A DNA stretch of 64,000 bases from an uncultured Bacteroidota bacterium. Its GTDB lineage: Bacteria; Bacteroidota; Bacteroidia; Flavobacteriales; Flavobacteriaceae. The position numbers were made by a program, and so were the translations under genes. Every line of letters begins with the position of its first letter. Position 1 is the first letter of the stretch. Below the pieces are notes generated by a model, which did no database searches, was not told where the DNA came from, and saw only the letters and a program-made list of their open reading frames with translations. The DNA is taken from NCBI GenBank assembly GCA_902631125.1, contig CACOXF010000003.1, positions 1-64,000 on the forward strand. Direction: 5' to 3'. Below, piece by piece: positions 20,978-30,749 of the stretch.

Positions 20978-22836
20978 GAAAAAACCTGTTATATATTCTT
21001 ATAATTGGAAGCGGAATTATTTTTTTGGTTCGTCTTCTAAGCCTCCAAGTCTTGAGCTCTGATTATGATGATCAGTCATTACAAAACTCTGTTTTACGAG
21101 AATATATTTACCCTAAACGAGGATTTATTTTTGATAGAAATGGAACATTGATCGTCGAAAATCAAGCAACCTATGATCTGATGATTATTCCAAGGCAGTT
21201 GCAACAATTCGATACGCTTGAGTTCTGTAAACTTTTAAAGATTGACAAAAAGAACCTCGTCGAAAAAGTCAAAAAAGCTCGCTTTTATTCAACCAGAAAA
21301 CCATCTGTTTTTTTGGCGCAGTTATCCAAAAGTGACTATGCCGTGCTACAAGAAAAACTCTGGAAGTATCAAGGATTTTATGTTCAAAAAAGAGCTATTC
21401 GAAAATATAACACAGCATCAGCCTCTAACATATTGGGTTACATTAGCGAAGTCAATCGATTTGATATCAGAAAAGATCCCTATTATCAATCCGGTGAATT
21501 GATTGGTCGGCAAGGTATCGAGAAAACCTATGAAAAAACATTACGAGGTGTAAAAGGGGTTCGCTATCTTCAAAGAGACAAATTCAATAGAGTGATAGGA
21601 CCTTATCAAAAAGGCGAGCTCGATACCCTTCCAACAAAGGCTCAAGATCTACACTTGACAATTGATATTGCCCTTCAGGAATATGGTCAAAAACTTCTGC
21701 AGAATAAAAGAGGTGGTATTATTGCTATAGAGCCTGAAACAGGTGAAATTCTAGTCAATGTGAGTACACCGACATATGCGCCAGACCTACTAGTTGGTCG
21801 AAGTCGATCTGAGAATTTCAACGTGTTGAAGAACGACACCATCAACCGTCCCCTTTTTGATCGAGGCTTACAAGGACAGTATCCCCCAGGATCACCTTTC
21901 AAGCTCGTCAATGCACTGGTTGCGCTTCAAGAGGAAGCAATTACTCCACGTTTTCGTGTGCTCTGCAATGAGGGTCACTATTATGGCAGAACTGATTTTA
22001 TGAAATGTCATTGTAATTATGGGACAAAAAATCGATTGAACAGTGGTATTTACAACTCTTGCAACACTTACTTTGCTACAATCTATCGCCGAACCATAGA
22101 TCGTTTTAACGATCCAAAAAAAGGGATGAACATCTGGAGTAATCATATCAAAAGTTTTGGCATGGGAAATTATTTAGGATACGATCATCCAACTGGTCAA
22201 AAAGGGTTTATTCCAAATTCTGATTATTATGATTACTGGTATCCAAATCAACGCTGGGGTGCAACAACCTCTCTTTCCAATTCGATTGGACAAGGAGAGG
22301 TTTTAACCACTCCCATTCAATTGGCAAATATGGTTGCAACCATTGCCAACAGAGGATATTTTTACAAACCTCATTTTGTCAAAAAAATTCAAAAAGACTC
22401 GTTAGACGAAAAGTATAGAACACCAAATTACTCCACCATAGACTCTATTCATTTTGAACCAGTTATCGAAGGTATGTCTAACGTTGTGAAGTGGGGTACT
22501 GCTCGCATAGCTCGTGTTCCAGGAGTTGAAGTATGTGGAAAAACAGGAACAGTTGAGAATTTCACTAAAATAGATGGAGAGAAAGTACAGTTAACAGACC
22601 ACTCGATGTTTGTGGCTTTTGCCCCCCGAGAGAATCCAAAAATTGCAGTTGCTGTTTTTGTTGAAAATGGGTATTGGGGTGGCCGATGGGCTGCGCCAAT
22701 TGCAAGCCTAGTGATAGAAAAATATCTCACTGAAAATGTGAAAAGAACCTGGTTGGAAAATCGTATGCTAAACGGAAGTTTATTAGATGAATATCAAAAA
22801 CCGCTGAGCGGAAAACCTTTTGAAATCAATGAATAA
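20974..22836 (+). CDS. mrdA: Penicillin-binding protein 2
   Basis: YPKRGFIFDRNGTLIVEN dimerisation domain, QYPPGSPFKLVNALVAL (SxxK), SLSNSIGQGEVLTTPIQLA, GKTGTVENF (KTG). Confidence 0.97.
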   Translation: MRKNLLYILIIGSGIIFLVRLLSLQVLSSDYDDQSLQNSVLREYIYPKRGFIFDRNGTLIVENQATYDLMIIPRQLQQFDTLEFCKLLKIDKKNLVEKVKKARFYSTRKPSVFLAQLSKSDYAVLQEKLWKYQGFYVQKRAIRKYNTASASNILGYISEVNRFDIRKDPYYQSGELIGRQGIEKTYEKTLRGVKGVRYLQRDKFNRVIGPYQKGELDTLPTKAQDLHLTIDIALQEYGQKLLQNKRGGIIAIEPETGEILVNVSTPTYAPDLLVGRSRSENFNVLKNDTINRPLFDRGLQGQYPPGSPFKLVNALVALQEEAITPRFRVLCNEGHYYGRTDFMKCHCNYGTKNRLNSGIYNSCNTYFATIYRRTIDRFNDPKKGMNIWSNHIKSFGMGNYLGYDHPTGQKGFIPNSDYYDYWYPNQRWGATTSLSNSIGQGEVLTTPIQLANMVATIANRGYFYKPHFVKKIQKDSLDEKYRTPNYSTIDSIHFEPVIEGMSNVVKWGTARIARVPGVEVCGKTGTVENFTKIDGEKVQLTDHSMFVAFAPRENPKIAVAVFVENGYWGGRWAAPIASLVIEKYLTENVKRTWLENRMLNGSLLDEYQKPLSGKPFEINE

Positions 22837-24085
22837 TAAATACCTTTTAAAGTTTGATTGGTACACCTTTTTGGTATATTTCGCTCTTGTTTCCATTGGT
22901 CTTGTCAACGTTTACTCGACTGGACATACACTGGAAGAAAACATGCTTTCTTTAAATCACACTTTTGGAAAGCAGTTGTTTTTTGCTATTTTGAGCTTCG
23001 GTTTGATTTTCTTCATACAGTTTCCAAAAGTGAAGATTTATGAACGTTACTCAAGTATTTTTTATCTGATTATTCTTGCGCTTCTACTTGGTCTTTTTGT
23101 TTTTGGAAAAGAAGTTTCTGGCGCTCAGTCCTGGTATTCATTTTGGGGTTTTAGTTTTCAGCCAGCAGAGTTTGCAAAAGTGGTCACTGCTTTGGCACTG
23201 ACAAAGCATCTGAGTGAAATCAATACAGATTTAACAAAAATTTCAGATCAACTCACTTCCTTTCTTCTCACCTTTCTTCCTGCACTAATCATCCTTCCCC
23301 AACCAGATCCAGGTAGTACAGTTGTGTTTCTGAGCTTTCTTTTGGTTTTGCACACTGAAAAACTGCCCTCTCAATTTTTGCTATCTTTTATCGGGCTTGT
23401 TGTTTTGTTCATCATTACTTTACTGCTAGATAAAACACTTGCGACAGCAATTGTTTTTGGGATGGGGCTTGTCTATATTTTTGGTTTGGATCGAAAGAGG
23501 CGTAGAAAACGACTGCTTTCTATCATTTTAACCATCGCTATGGCCTCTGCATTTGTTCAGTCTGTTGACTTTGTATTTGAAAATGTGTTCGAGCAACGCC
23601 ACCGTGATCGCTTCAACATTGTTTTGGGACGCGAAGTGGATACACAAGGAGTTGGGTATAATATCAACCAGTCTCAGATTGCTATTGGGTCCGGAGGGTT
23701 ACTTGGAAAGGGGTTTCTTGAGGGTACGCAAACCAAAGGAAATTTTATCCCAGAACAACAAACCGATTATATTTTTACCACTGTTGGTGAAGAATGGGGC
23801 TTTGTCGGATCAGTTTTAGTTGTGGTCCTCTATGTGACATTAATGCTTCGCATACTCATAACATCTGGGCGGCAAAAAAATAGTTTTAGTAGAATCTACT
23901 GCTACTCTGTCGTTTGCCTTTTGTTTGCCCATTTTAGCATTAACCTCGGAATGGTTTTAGGTCTCTTGCCCACCATTGGAATCCCACTGCCATACTTGAG
24001 TTATGGAGGGTCAAATCTTCTAGCGTTTAGTTTGCTATTAGGAATCTATTTGAAATTCGATGCCAATCGAGTTAATGAGTGGTGA
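22820..24085 (+). CDS. rodA: Rod shape-determining protein RodA (SEDS family)
   Basis: SEDS motifs QPAEFAKVVTALAL, PQPDPGSTVVFL, QTDYIFTTVGEEWGFVGS, GIPLPYLSYGGSNLLAF. Confidence 0.97.
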   Translation: MKSMNNKYLLKFDWYTFLVYFALVSIGLVNVYSTGHTLEENMLSLNHTFGKQLFFAILSFGLIFFIQFPKVKIYERYSSIFYLIILALLLGLFVFGKEVSGAQSWYSFWGFSFQPAEFAKVVTALALTKHLSEINTDLTKISDQLTSFLLTFLPALIILPQPDPGSTVVFLSFLLVLHTEKLPSQFLLSFIGLVVLFIITLLLDKTLATAIVFGMGLVYIFGLDRKRRRKRLLSIILTIAMASAFVQSVDFVFENVFEQRHRDRFNIVLGREVDTQGVGYNINQSQIAIGSGGLLGKGFLEGTQTKGNFIPEQQTDYIFTTVGEEWGFVGSVLVVVLYVTLMLRILITSGRQKNSFSRIYCYSVVCLLFAHFSINLGMVLGLLPTIGIPLPYLSYGGSNLLAFSLLLGIYLKFDANRVNEW

Positions 24086-25174
24086 TCAGCTTTTTTGAGG
24101 ATCGTAACAATCCCTCAAATTGTTGCCAATAATCATAAAAGAACTCACTAAAACCATGATTGCTAGGCCTGGTATCAATGCCAAATAAGGTTTTCCCATA
24201 ACCAGAAATTGATAATGATCCTTAATCATTGTGCCCCAGCTCGGTATGGGCGGTTGAACACCTATCCCCAAAAAACTCAACCCACTTTCGATAAGAATTG
24301 CAGCTGCAAAATTGGAAGCGGTAATTACTGCCAATGGTCCAAAAGCATTGGGGAGGATGTGACCAAAAAGAGTGCGAAATGAAGAAAACCCAAGCACTTG
24401 CGTAGCTATGACGTATTGACGGTTCTTGATGCTCTTCACTTGACCCCTGACAATACGAGCCACTTCAACCCACATTGTCAACCCAACAGCGATAAAGACT
24501 TGCCAGAATCCTTTCCCTAGTGCGACTGATATTGCAATGACAAGTAGTAAGGTAGGGATTGACCATGTGACATTAATAACCCACATGACTGCTTTGTCTA
24601 TATTGCCGCCATAAAAACCCCCCAAACTTCCGATGATAATGCCAATTATCAAAGAAATAAATACTGAAATCAAACCAATAGATAGGGAAATACGAGTGCC
24701 AACCAACAATCGACTCAATACATCTCGTCCAAACAAATCGGTTCCCAATAAGAATTTATGGTTTGAAATATGCTGATCGACGATTTCCGAAGCTGATGTC
24801 AATGCACCAAAAGAGGAGGTAGAAAACCACTCTCTTTGCCCGGGAGAATCAAAATTGTAGTGTTCTATCCATATGCCATTTTCCCCTATTTCATAAGAAG
24901 ATATTGGATACTGAATAGCAGGGTCAGGATTTCCAAGTAATAAGGTATAAAAGCTGCCGACCTCTTTGTCTTTCGTAGAAGGAATCCTCATCATTTTGAC
25001 CTCAAACCCAGGAGATTGCGAATGAATAGAGAGGTGCATTTGATTTGCATTGACCGAATTGTCAGGCACAATGACATAGGCAAAAACAGAAAAGATGACG
25101 CAGATGATGATTACCCCAACAGCAAGATAGCCTCCCAGATCATATAAAAACGCTCTGTTAGTTGTGTTTTGCAA
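24086..25174 (-). CDS. ABC transporter permease (DppC/OppC family)
   Basis: HKFLLGTDLFGRDVLSRLLVGTRISLSIGL...EVARIVRGQVKSIKNRQYV...SGLSFLGIGVQPPIPSWGTMI. Confidence 0.9.
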   Translation of the reverse strand: MQNTTNRAFLYDLGGYLAVGVIIICVIFSVFAYVIVPDNSVNANQMHLSIHSQSPGFEVKMMRIPSTKDKEVGSFYTLLLGNPDPAIQYPISSYEIGENGIWIEHYNFDSPGQREWFSTSSFGALTSASEIVDQHISNHKFLLGTDLFGRDVLSRLLVGTRISLSIGLISVFISLIIGIIIGSLGGFYGGNIDKAVMWVINVTWSIPTLLLVIAISVALGKGFWQVFIAVGLTMWVEVARIVRGQVKSIKNRQYVIATQVLGFSSFRTLFGHILPNAFGPLAVITASNFAAAILIESGLSFLGIGVQPPIPSWGTMIKDHYQFLVMGKPYLALIPGLAIMVLVSSFMIIGNNLRDCYDPQKS

Positions 25175-25186
25175 TGGTTTTTTCGT

Positions 25187-27322
25187 TTATTTTTTGGCAA
25201 GTGCCTCTTGCTGATAAATCCCAACTTTGAGATCCTGTAGGATATTCACTGCTTCCTCTACATAAAAATCTTTGGATAAGTTTGAAAACCATCGTTCCCT
25301 TTTTTCTAAAAAGATTTCGTCCTCTGAAATACGTTTTTGATCAGCTGGAGAGATGGTAAAATCTAGGTTGTTGTTGTACTCTTCTACTGCATCAAATTGA
25401 TCTGCATAAGTTCGATCAGACTCAATTTTTGAAACGTATTCTTGATAATTCAAAGCAATTGTATTGTCGTTTTGACGCTGCTCAATCCACTTTGCGTCTT
25501 GGTCAACAAGGTTGAAAATGGGGTGGTCGTTGACTCTATCTTGGCTATGTTTTATGACATCATCATAATTCAGGTAGCCATTCCATTTTGTATAGACCAA
25601 GGGGCTTATACGATCCCATCTCATGGGGTTGTCTTCATCTCTTTCGCCAACATCGACATATCGATACCGGTCTGGGGTAATAACATCACTTTTTACCCCC
25701 TCAAGTTGGGTCGAACCACCATTTATTCTGTAAAACTTATCAGTTGTAATTTTTAAAGCCCCAAGATTACCATAGGTGCTATTGGAAAGGAAACGATTGA
25801 GATCAACCACATTCTGTACTGTTCCTTTGCCAAAAGTTTGCTCGCTGCCAATCACTATGGCGCGTTCATAATCTTGCATTGCTGCAGCCAAGATTTCAGA
25901 GGCAGAAGCAGATAGTTCATTCACAAGAATGACCATTGGTCCGTTCCACAATGTTTTCCCATCTCCATCTCGCAAAACTTCTGTTTTGCTCACAGTTGAC
26001 TTGACCATTACAATAGGACCTTCGTCAATAAAAAGACCAGCAATATCAACCACAGTTTGAAGTGAACCTCCTCCATTGTTTCTTAAATCAATGATAAGGC
26101 CTCCAACGCCTGCCTCTTTTAGGTTGATCACCTCTTGCTCAACGTCGTGTGCAGCATTTCTTTCTTTGTAACTTTTAAAGTCAACATAAAATTTTGGGAG
26201 GTGAATAAGACCATATTTTTGGTCTTGTCGATTAATAACTGTTGACCTTGCATAGGATTCCTCGAGAACAACCAAATCTCTTTTCACAGGGATTGTTTCT
26301 ATATTACCATCAACCTTCTTAACAGTCAAATACACCATCGATCCCTTAGGGCCTTTGATCAGCTTTATCGCATCATCTAGGCGCATAGCACGAATATCAA
26401 CAGCATCTCCATCTTCCTGTCGCACCAACTGGATTTCATCCCCTACTTCCATCAACTGATCGCGCCAAAGCGGCCCCCCTACAATGATATCAACTACTTT
26501 GATTGCTTGGTCTCGTTTTGAAAGTCGTGCACCAATTCCTTCAAACTTCCCAGACATGCTCATGTCAAATCGATCTTTGTCATCAGGGTTGAAATAATTT
26601 GTGTGAGGATCAAATTGTAAGACAAATGAGTTGATATAGATGTCGAACCAGTCTTTGCGTTCCAATTCATTCATCAAGTCAAAGAAATCTTCCATGTTTT
26701 CACGAGTGGTTGTTCGTGCTTCAGCCTCCAAGTCCATCCACGAAGATGAAAGGTACGCTGGCGTTGTTTCGTCATTGTTTTCTACCTCTTGCACTTTGTC
26801 GTACAACACGCTCAAAGTGGATAATTTTAGCTGTTTTCTCCACTTTTCAGATCTTGCTTTTTGAGATAATGGATAAAATTGCTCGTCATAATCAGTATCG
26901 AATTCTTCTTCTTTCTCAAAATCAAAAGGACTAGACAACAGAGAACCATAGAGGCTTTCTACTTCATTCATGCGAAGAATAAGTCTTTGATAAGTCAAAT
27001 CAAAAAATGTTAAGTCTAAATTTCTAATTTGATCATCAATCTGAAACATATATTTCGAGAACTCTCTGTAATCGCTTTGAAGAAAATATCTTTTTTGACC
27101 ATCAATATTCTCTAGATAGGTGTGAAAAATTTGTTCAGACATATCATTGTTCAAAGATTTGACGTCGTAATGACCACGCTGAATAACATGTGAAATCAAC
27201 TCGATGAGAAGGCGATCTTTATCGTTGCTTACAAACTCCTTTTGTAAAGGGTTGGAGGTTGCTGTGAATAGGTACAGAACCACAGCAACAGCAAAAATCA
27301 AGTAAGAGGCATTCTTTTTCAT
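25187..27322 (-). CDS. C-terminal processing (tail-specific) protease, S41 family
   Basis: PDZ region, GLIIDLRNNGGGSLQTVVDIAGLFI, VILVNELSASASEILAAAMQDY...TFGKGTVQ; DUF3340-like C-terminus. Confidence 0.95.
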   Translation of the reverse strand: MKKNASYLIFAVAVVLYLFTATSNPLQKEFVSNDKDRLLIELISHVIQRGHYDVKSLNNDMSEQIFHTYLENIDGQKRYFLQSDYREFSKYMFQIDDQIRNLDLTFFDLTYQRLILRMNEVESLYGSLLSSPFDFEKEEEFDTDYDEQFYPLSQKARSEKWRKQLKLSTLSVLYDKVQEVENNDETTPAYLSSSWMDLEAEARTTTRENMEDFFDLMNELERKDWFDIYINSFVLQFDPHTNYFNPDDKDRFDMSMSGKFEGIGARLSKRDQAIKVVDIIVGGPLWRDQLMEVGDEIQLVRQEDGDAVDIRAMRLDDAIKLIKGPKGSMVYLTVKKVDGNIETIPVKRDLVVLEESYARSTVINRQDQKYGLIHLPKFYVDFKSYKERNAAHDVEQEVINLKEAGVGGLIIDLRNNGGGSLQTVVDIAGLFIDEGPIVMVKSTVSKTEVLRDGDGKTLWNGPMVILVNELSASASEILAAAMQDYERAIVIGSEQTFGKGTVQNVVDLNRFLSNSTYGNLGALKITTDKFYRINGGSTQLEGVKSDVITPDRYRYVDVGERDEDNPMRWDRISPLVYTKWNGYLNYDDVIKHSQDRVNDHPIFNLVDQDAKWIEQRQNDNTIALNYQEYVSKIESDRTYADQFDAVEEYNNNLDFTISPADQKRISEDEIFLEKRERWFSNLSKDFYVEEAVNILQDLKVGIYQQEALAKK

Positions 27323-27438
27323 TTCAATCTATTGAGGGCTTACGAATATATAGATAATATTCAAAGTATGAAAATATCAAGTTTATTGGTCGGACAGGCA
27401 AATTGAAATCTGTATTTTTGTGAAAATAGACATTCGAA

Positions 27439-28209
27439 ATGAACAGTAAACCATTGATTCTTGTCACAAATGACGATGGCATAAGTGCCCCTGGGCTTCG
27501 TACCCTTATTCAAATTATGAATACCATTGGTGATGTGGTTGTAGTTGCTCCCGATAGCCCACAATCTGGTATGGGACATGCGATTACCATAAATAGCACC
27601 TTGCGATGCACCAAAGTTAAACTCGGTGATGGGCCTCAAAAGGAATATTCTTGTTCAGGCACACCAGCTGATTGTGTAAAACTTGGTGTTCATGAAATTC
27701 TGAAACGAAAGCCAGATTTGTGCGTTTCTGGCATTAATCATGGATCAAACGCAGCGATTAATGTCATTTATTCTGGAACGATGAGTGCTGCTATTGAAGC
27801 TGGAATTGAAGGAATTCCAGCGATAGGTTTTTCTTTGCTCGATTATGCTTGGAATGCTGATTTCGATTCTCTGTCCAGTTTTGTCATAAAAATAACCAAA
27901 TCGGCACTACAAAATAAAATCCCAGAAAGTACTGTACTCAATGTCAATTTCCCCAAACAAAAAAAAGGTGAGATCAAAGGAATCAAGATTTGTCGACAGG
28001 CAAATGCCTATTGGATTGAAGAATTTGACAAACGCCAAGACCCCATGGGGAAAGAATATTATTGGATGACTGGCGCCTTTATCAATGATGACAAAGGGGA
28101 AGATACTGATATCTGGGCACTCGAAAATGGGTATATTTCAGTGGTTCCAACTCATTTTGACCTCACTGCACATCATCATATTCAAAAACTCAACTCATGG
28201 GCCTTTTAA
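27439..28209 (+). CDS. surE: 5'/3'-nucleotidase SurE
   Basis: ILVTNDDGISAPGLRTLI...VVAPDSPQSGMGHAIT...CVSGINHGSNAAINVIYSGTMSAAIEA. Confidence 0.97.
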   Translation: MNSKPLILVTNDDGISAPGLRTLIQIMNTIGDVVVVAPDSPQSGMGHAITINSTLRCTKVKLGDGPQKEYSCSGTPADCVKLGVHEILKRKPDLCVSGINHGSNAAINVIYSGTMSAAIEAGIEGIPAIGFSLLDYAWNADFDSLSSFVIKITKSALQNKIPESTVLNVNFPKQKKGEIKGIKICRQANAYWIEEFDKRQDPMGKEYYWMTGAFINDDKGEDTDIWALENGYISVVPTHFDLTAHHHIQKLNSWAF

Positions 28210-28493
28210 AGAAAATCAGTCCTGGCTTGTTGGGATGGCTTATTGGTTTGGCGACCCCTTTTGGCATGCTTTTACTTTTGGTCGAATTTTCGGCTGATGG
28301 CAATGCCTTGGATACAATCCCCATCCTCTATGCATACGACGAACTAGGCATTTGGATAACGATGGCTGTACTTCCCAATCTTTTTTTCTTTTGGTGGTGG
28401 ATTCAAAAAAAGAACACGCGTGCTGCCCAATCCATTCTTGGGGCAACCATTTTTTGGGCCTTTATTAGTCTCATATTAAATTTTGGTACATGA
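28197..28493 (+). CDS. Small membrane protein of unknown function, between surE and lpxB
   Basis: 98 aa, three predicted TM segments; overlaps surE end and lpxB start. Confidence 0.75.
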   Translation: MGLLKKISPGLLGWLIGLATPFGMLLLLVEFSADGNALDTIPILYAYDELGIWITMAVLPNLFFFWWWIQKKNTRAAQSILGATIFWAFISLILNFGT

Positions 28494-29602
28494 GATACTA
28501 CCTCATTGCTGGCGAGGCCTCTGGAGATTTACATGGTGCTAATTTAATTGCTGCATTACAACAAAAAGACGATTCAGCAGTGCTTCGTGCTTGGGGTGGA
28601 AATAAGATGCAGGAACAAGGTGCGCAAATCGTAAAACACTACAAACATCTTGCTTTTATGGGGTTTTGGGAAGTGCTCAAAAATCTAAGAACCATCTTAG
28701 CAAACGTTTCCTTTTGCAAGAAAGATATTCTCAACTTCAAACCAGATGCTTTGGTCTTAATCGACTACCCTGGCTTTAATATGATCATCGCAAAATGGGC
28801 CACCAAATTGGGAATACCAGTGCACTATTACATCTTACCACAGGCTTGGGCATGGAAAGAAAATCGTGTGAAAAAATTGGCGAAACACACCAACTTTCGA
28901 TATGTGATTTTGCCTTTTGAGGTTGATTTTTTTGAACAAAAACACAAGCTTAGCATTGACTTTGTTGGACACCCACTCATCGATGAGTTGTTTGCAATTC
29001 CAGAATTGGAGGAAGATGCATTTAGAGCACAGTTGGGTATTCTAAACAATCAAAATGTAATTGCGTTATTACCAGGCAGTCGAAAGCAAGAAATCAATAA
29101 AATACTCCCAGTGATGGCTAGCATCATTGACGCCTTTCCAAACCATCGCTTTGTTATTGCTGGTACATCAAACATTGATAAATCACTCTACCAACGCTTT
29201 GCGCCAAATGTAGATGTTGTGATGGATCGAACCTATGACGTTTTGCACATAGCTCAAGCAGCCATCGTTACCAGCGGAACAGCTACTTTGGAAACAGCAC
29301 TGCTCAAAATCCCTCAAATCGTTTGTTATAAAACGAGTCCTTTGAGTTTTGCCATTGCAAAGAGAATTGTCAAACTCCCCTTTGTTTCACTAGTGAATCT
29401 CATTTCAGGTCGCTTGCTTGTGCAAGAGCTGATTCAAAAGGATTGTAATGTGTTTACCTTGACAGAAGCATTACAAAATATCCTATCTCCCAGTGGCAGA
29501 AAAAAGGTTTTGTCTGGATATGATGATTTAATTCAAAAACTAGGAGGTAGAGGAGCAAGTGAAAAGGTTGCCAAACTCATTTACAAACGAACGCATGCGT
29601 AA
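28490..29602 (+). CDS. lpxB: Lipid-A-disaccharide synthase
   Basis: YLIAGEASGDLHGANLI, FMGFWEVL, DYPGFN, YYILPQAWAWKENRVKKL, LPGSRKQEI, SGTATLETAL. Confidence 0.97.
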   Translation: MRYYLIAGEASGDLHGANLIAALQQKDDSAVLRAWGGNKMQEQGAQIVKHYKHLAFMGFWEVLKNLRTILANVSFCKKDILNFKPDALVLIDYPGFNMIIAKWATKLGIPVHYYILPQAWAWKENRVKKLAKHTNFRYVILPFEVDFFEQKHKLSIDFVGHPLIDELFAIPELEEDAFRAQLGILNNQNVIALLPGSRKQEINKILPVMASIIDAFPNHRFVIAGTSNIDKSLYQRFAPNVDVVMDRTYDVLHIAQAAIVTSGTATLETALLKIPQIVCYKTSPLSFAIAKRIVKLPFVSLVNLISGRLLVQELIQKDCNVFTLTEALQNILSPSGRKKVLSGYDDLIQKLGGRGASEKVAKLIYKRTHA

Positions 29603-30056
29603 GCTCATTTCTTTTGTTGCCTTCGCTGTTCTCGCTACAAGTTGTGGGGTATTTAAAAGTGAAAAAAAAATAAAACTACGAGATGGTGTTGTTTTGTATG
29701 CAAAGGAGTATATGGGCACACCATATCGTTTGGGTGGCAACAACTCTCGCGGAATTGATTGTTCTGGACTGATTCACAACGCATATAAAAAGCAAGGGAT
29801 TATTGTGTCAAGAACTGTTAACCTTTTACGAAAAGAGGGAAAACGCATTTCGATTGATCGTGCAAAACCTGGAGATATAATCTTTTTTAGAACCTCCAAA
29901 AAACGAAAGCTTACCCATGCAGGTATTGTTGTACGACGTAAAAGAGATGTTCCTCTATTTATTCATGCCTCATCTTCAAAGGGGGTAATCATTTCCTCAA
30001 TGAATGAAGGCTATTGGAACAAAGCCTACGCACAAACACGAAGATTGATTCAATAA
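29595..30056 (+). CDS. NlpC/P60 (C40) peptidase lipoprotein
   Basis: MRKLISFVAFAVLATSCGVF lipobox; MGTPYRLGGNNSRGIDCSGLIHNAY, DIIFF, THAGIVV. Start at 29595 overlaps lpxB stop. Confidence 0.9.
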   Translation: MRKLISFVAFAVLATSCGVFKSEKKIKLRDGVVLYAKEYMGTPYRLGGNNSRGIDCSGLIHNAYKKQGIIVSRTVNLLRKEGKRISIDRAKPGDIIFFRTSKKRKLTHAGIVVRRKRDVPLFIHASSSKGVIISSMNEGYWNKAYAQTRRLIQ

Positions 30057-30212
30057 CAGTTCCTATCAATAAGGTATGTCCTCACTTGCCTAATATGGGC
30101 ATTGGTTTTTCGCAGATGTAATCAACTTCAAAAATTATATTTATCTGTAAATAAAAACCTGCTAATCAAACGGAATGCAGTTTTATGATACGTCAAAAAA
30201 GAATATTAATAC

Positions 30213-30749
30213 TCAACCTTGGAATTGTGCAGTGAATTTCTTGTAGTAATTGGTAAAATCTTCCTGTGACTTTAATTGTTTATAATCATTGGATGAAAAC
30301 AACTTCAAGTAAAATTCCATTTGCTGCACATTGTGATAGCCAACAATAGGAGCAATATAATTGGCATTCTCATCAAAGAAAGCCACAGTTGGATAGCCAG
30401 TAATCCCTAGATATGCGGTGAACTGATGCCGAGCATTTCTTCCCTTTCGGTTTGGGTCATATCTAGGATTTTCAAAACGGTTTCCATTGAAATTCACCTC
30501 CTCTTTTCCCTCAGCATTAAATTTTACAGGATAAAAATTTTGATTGATAAATGCACTCACTTCAGCATTTCCAAAGGTATTTTTGTCGAGTAGTTTACAG
30601 GGGCCGCACCAGCTTGTATATACGTCAACAATAATTTTTTTGGGGTTTAATTTTTGAGCAGCCAAAGCTTCATCCATCGTCATCCAGTTGACTTGGGCAG
30701 ATGAAATGGTGGAGCCAATGAAAAATAGAATCAGGCTACGAAATCCCAT
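30213..30749 (-). CDS. Secreted thioredoxin-family protein
   Basis: Signal peptide; VDVYTSWCGPCKLLDKNTF, GYPTVAFFDENA. Confidence 0.88.
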   Translation of the reverse strand: MGFRSLILFFIGSTISSAQVNWMTMDEALAAQKLNPKKIIVDVYTSWCGPCKLLDKNTFGNAEVSAFINQNFYPVKFNAEGKEEVNFNGNRFENPRYDPNRKGRNARHQFTAYLGITGYPTVAFFDENANYIAPIVGYHNVQQMEFYLKLFSSNDYKQLKSQEDFTNYYKKFTAQFQG

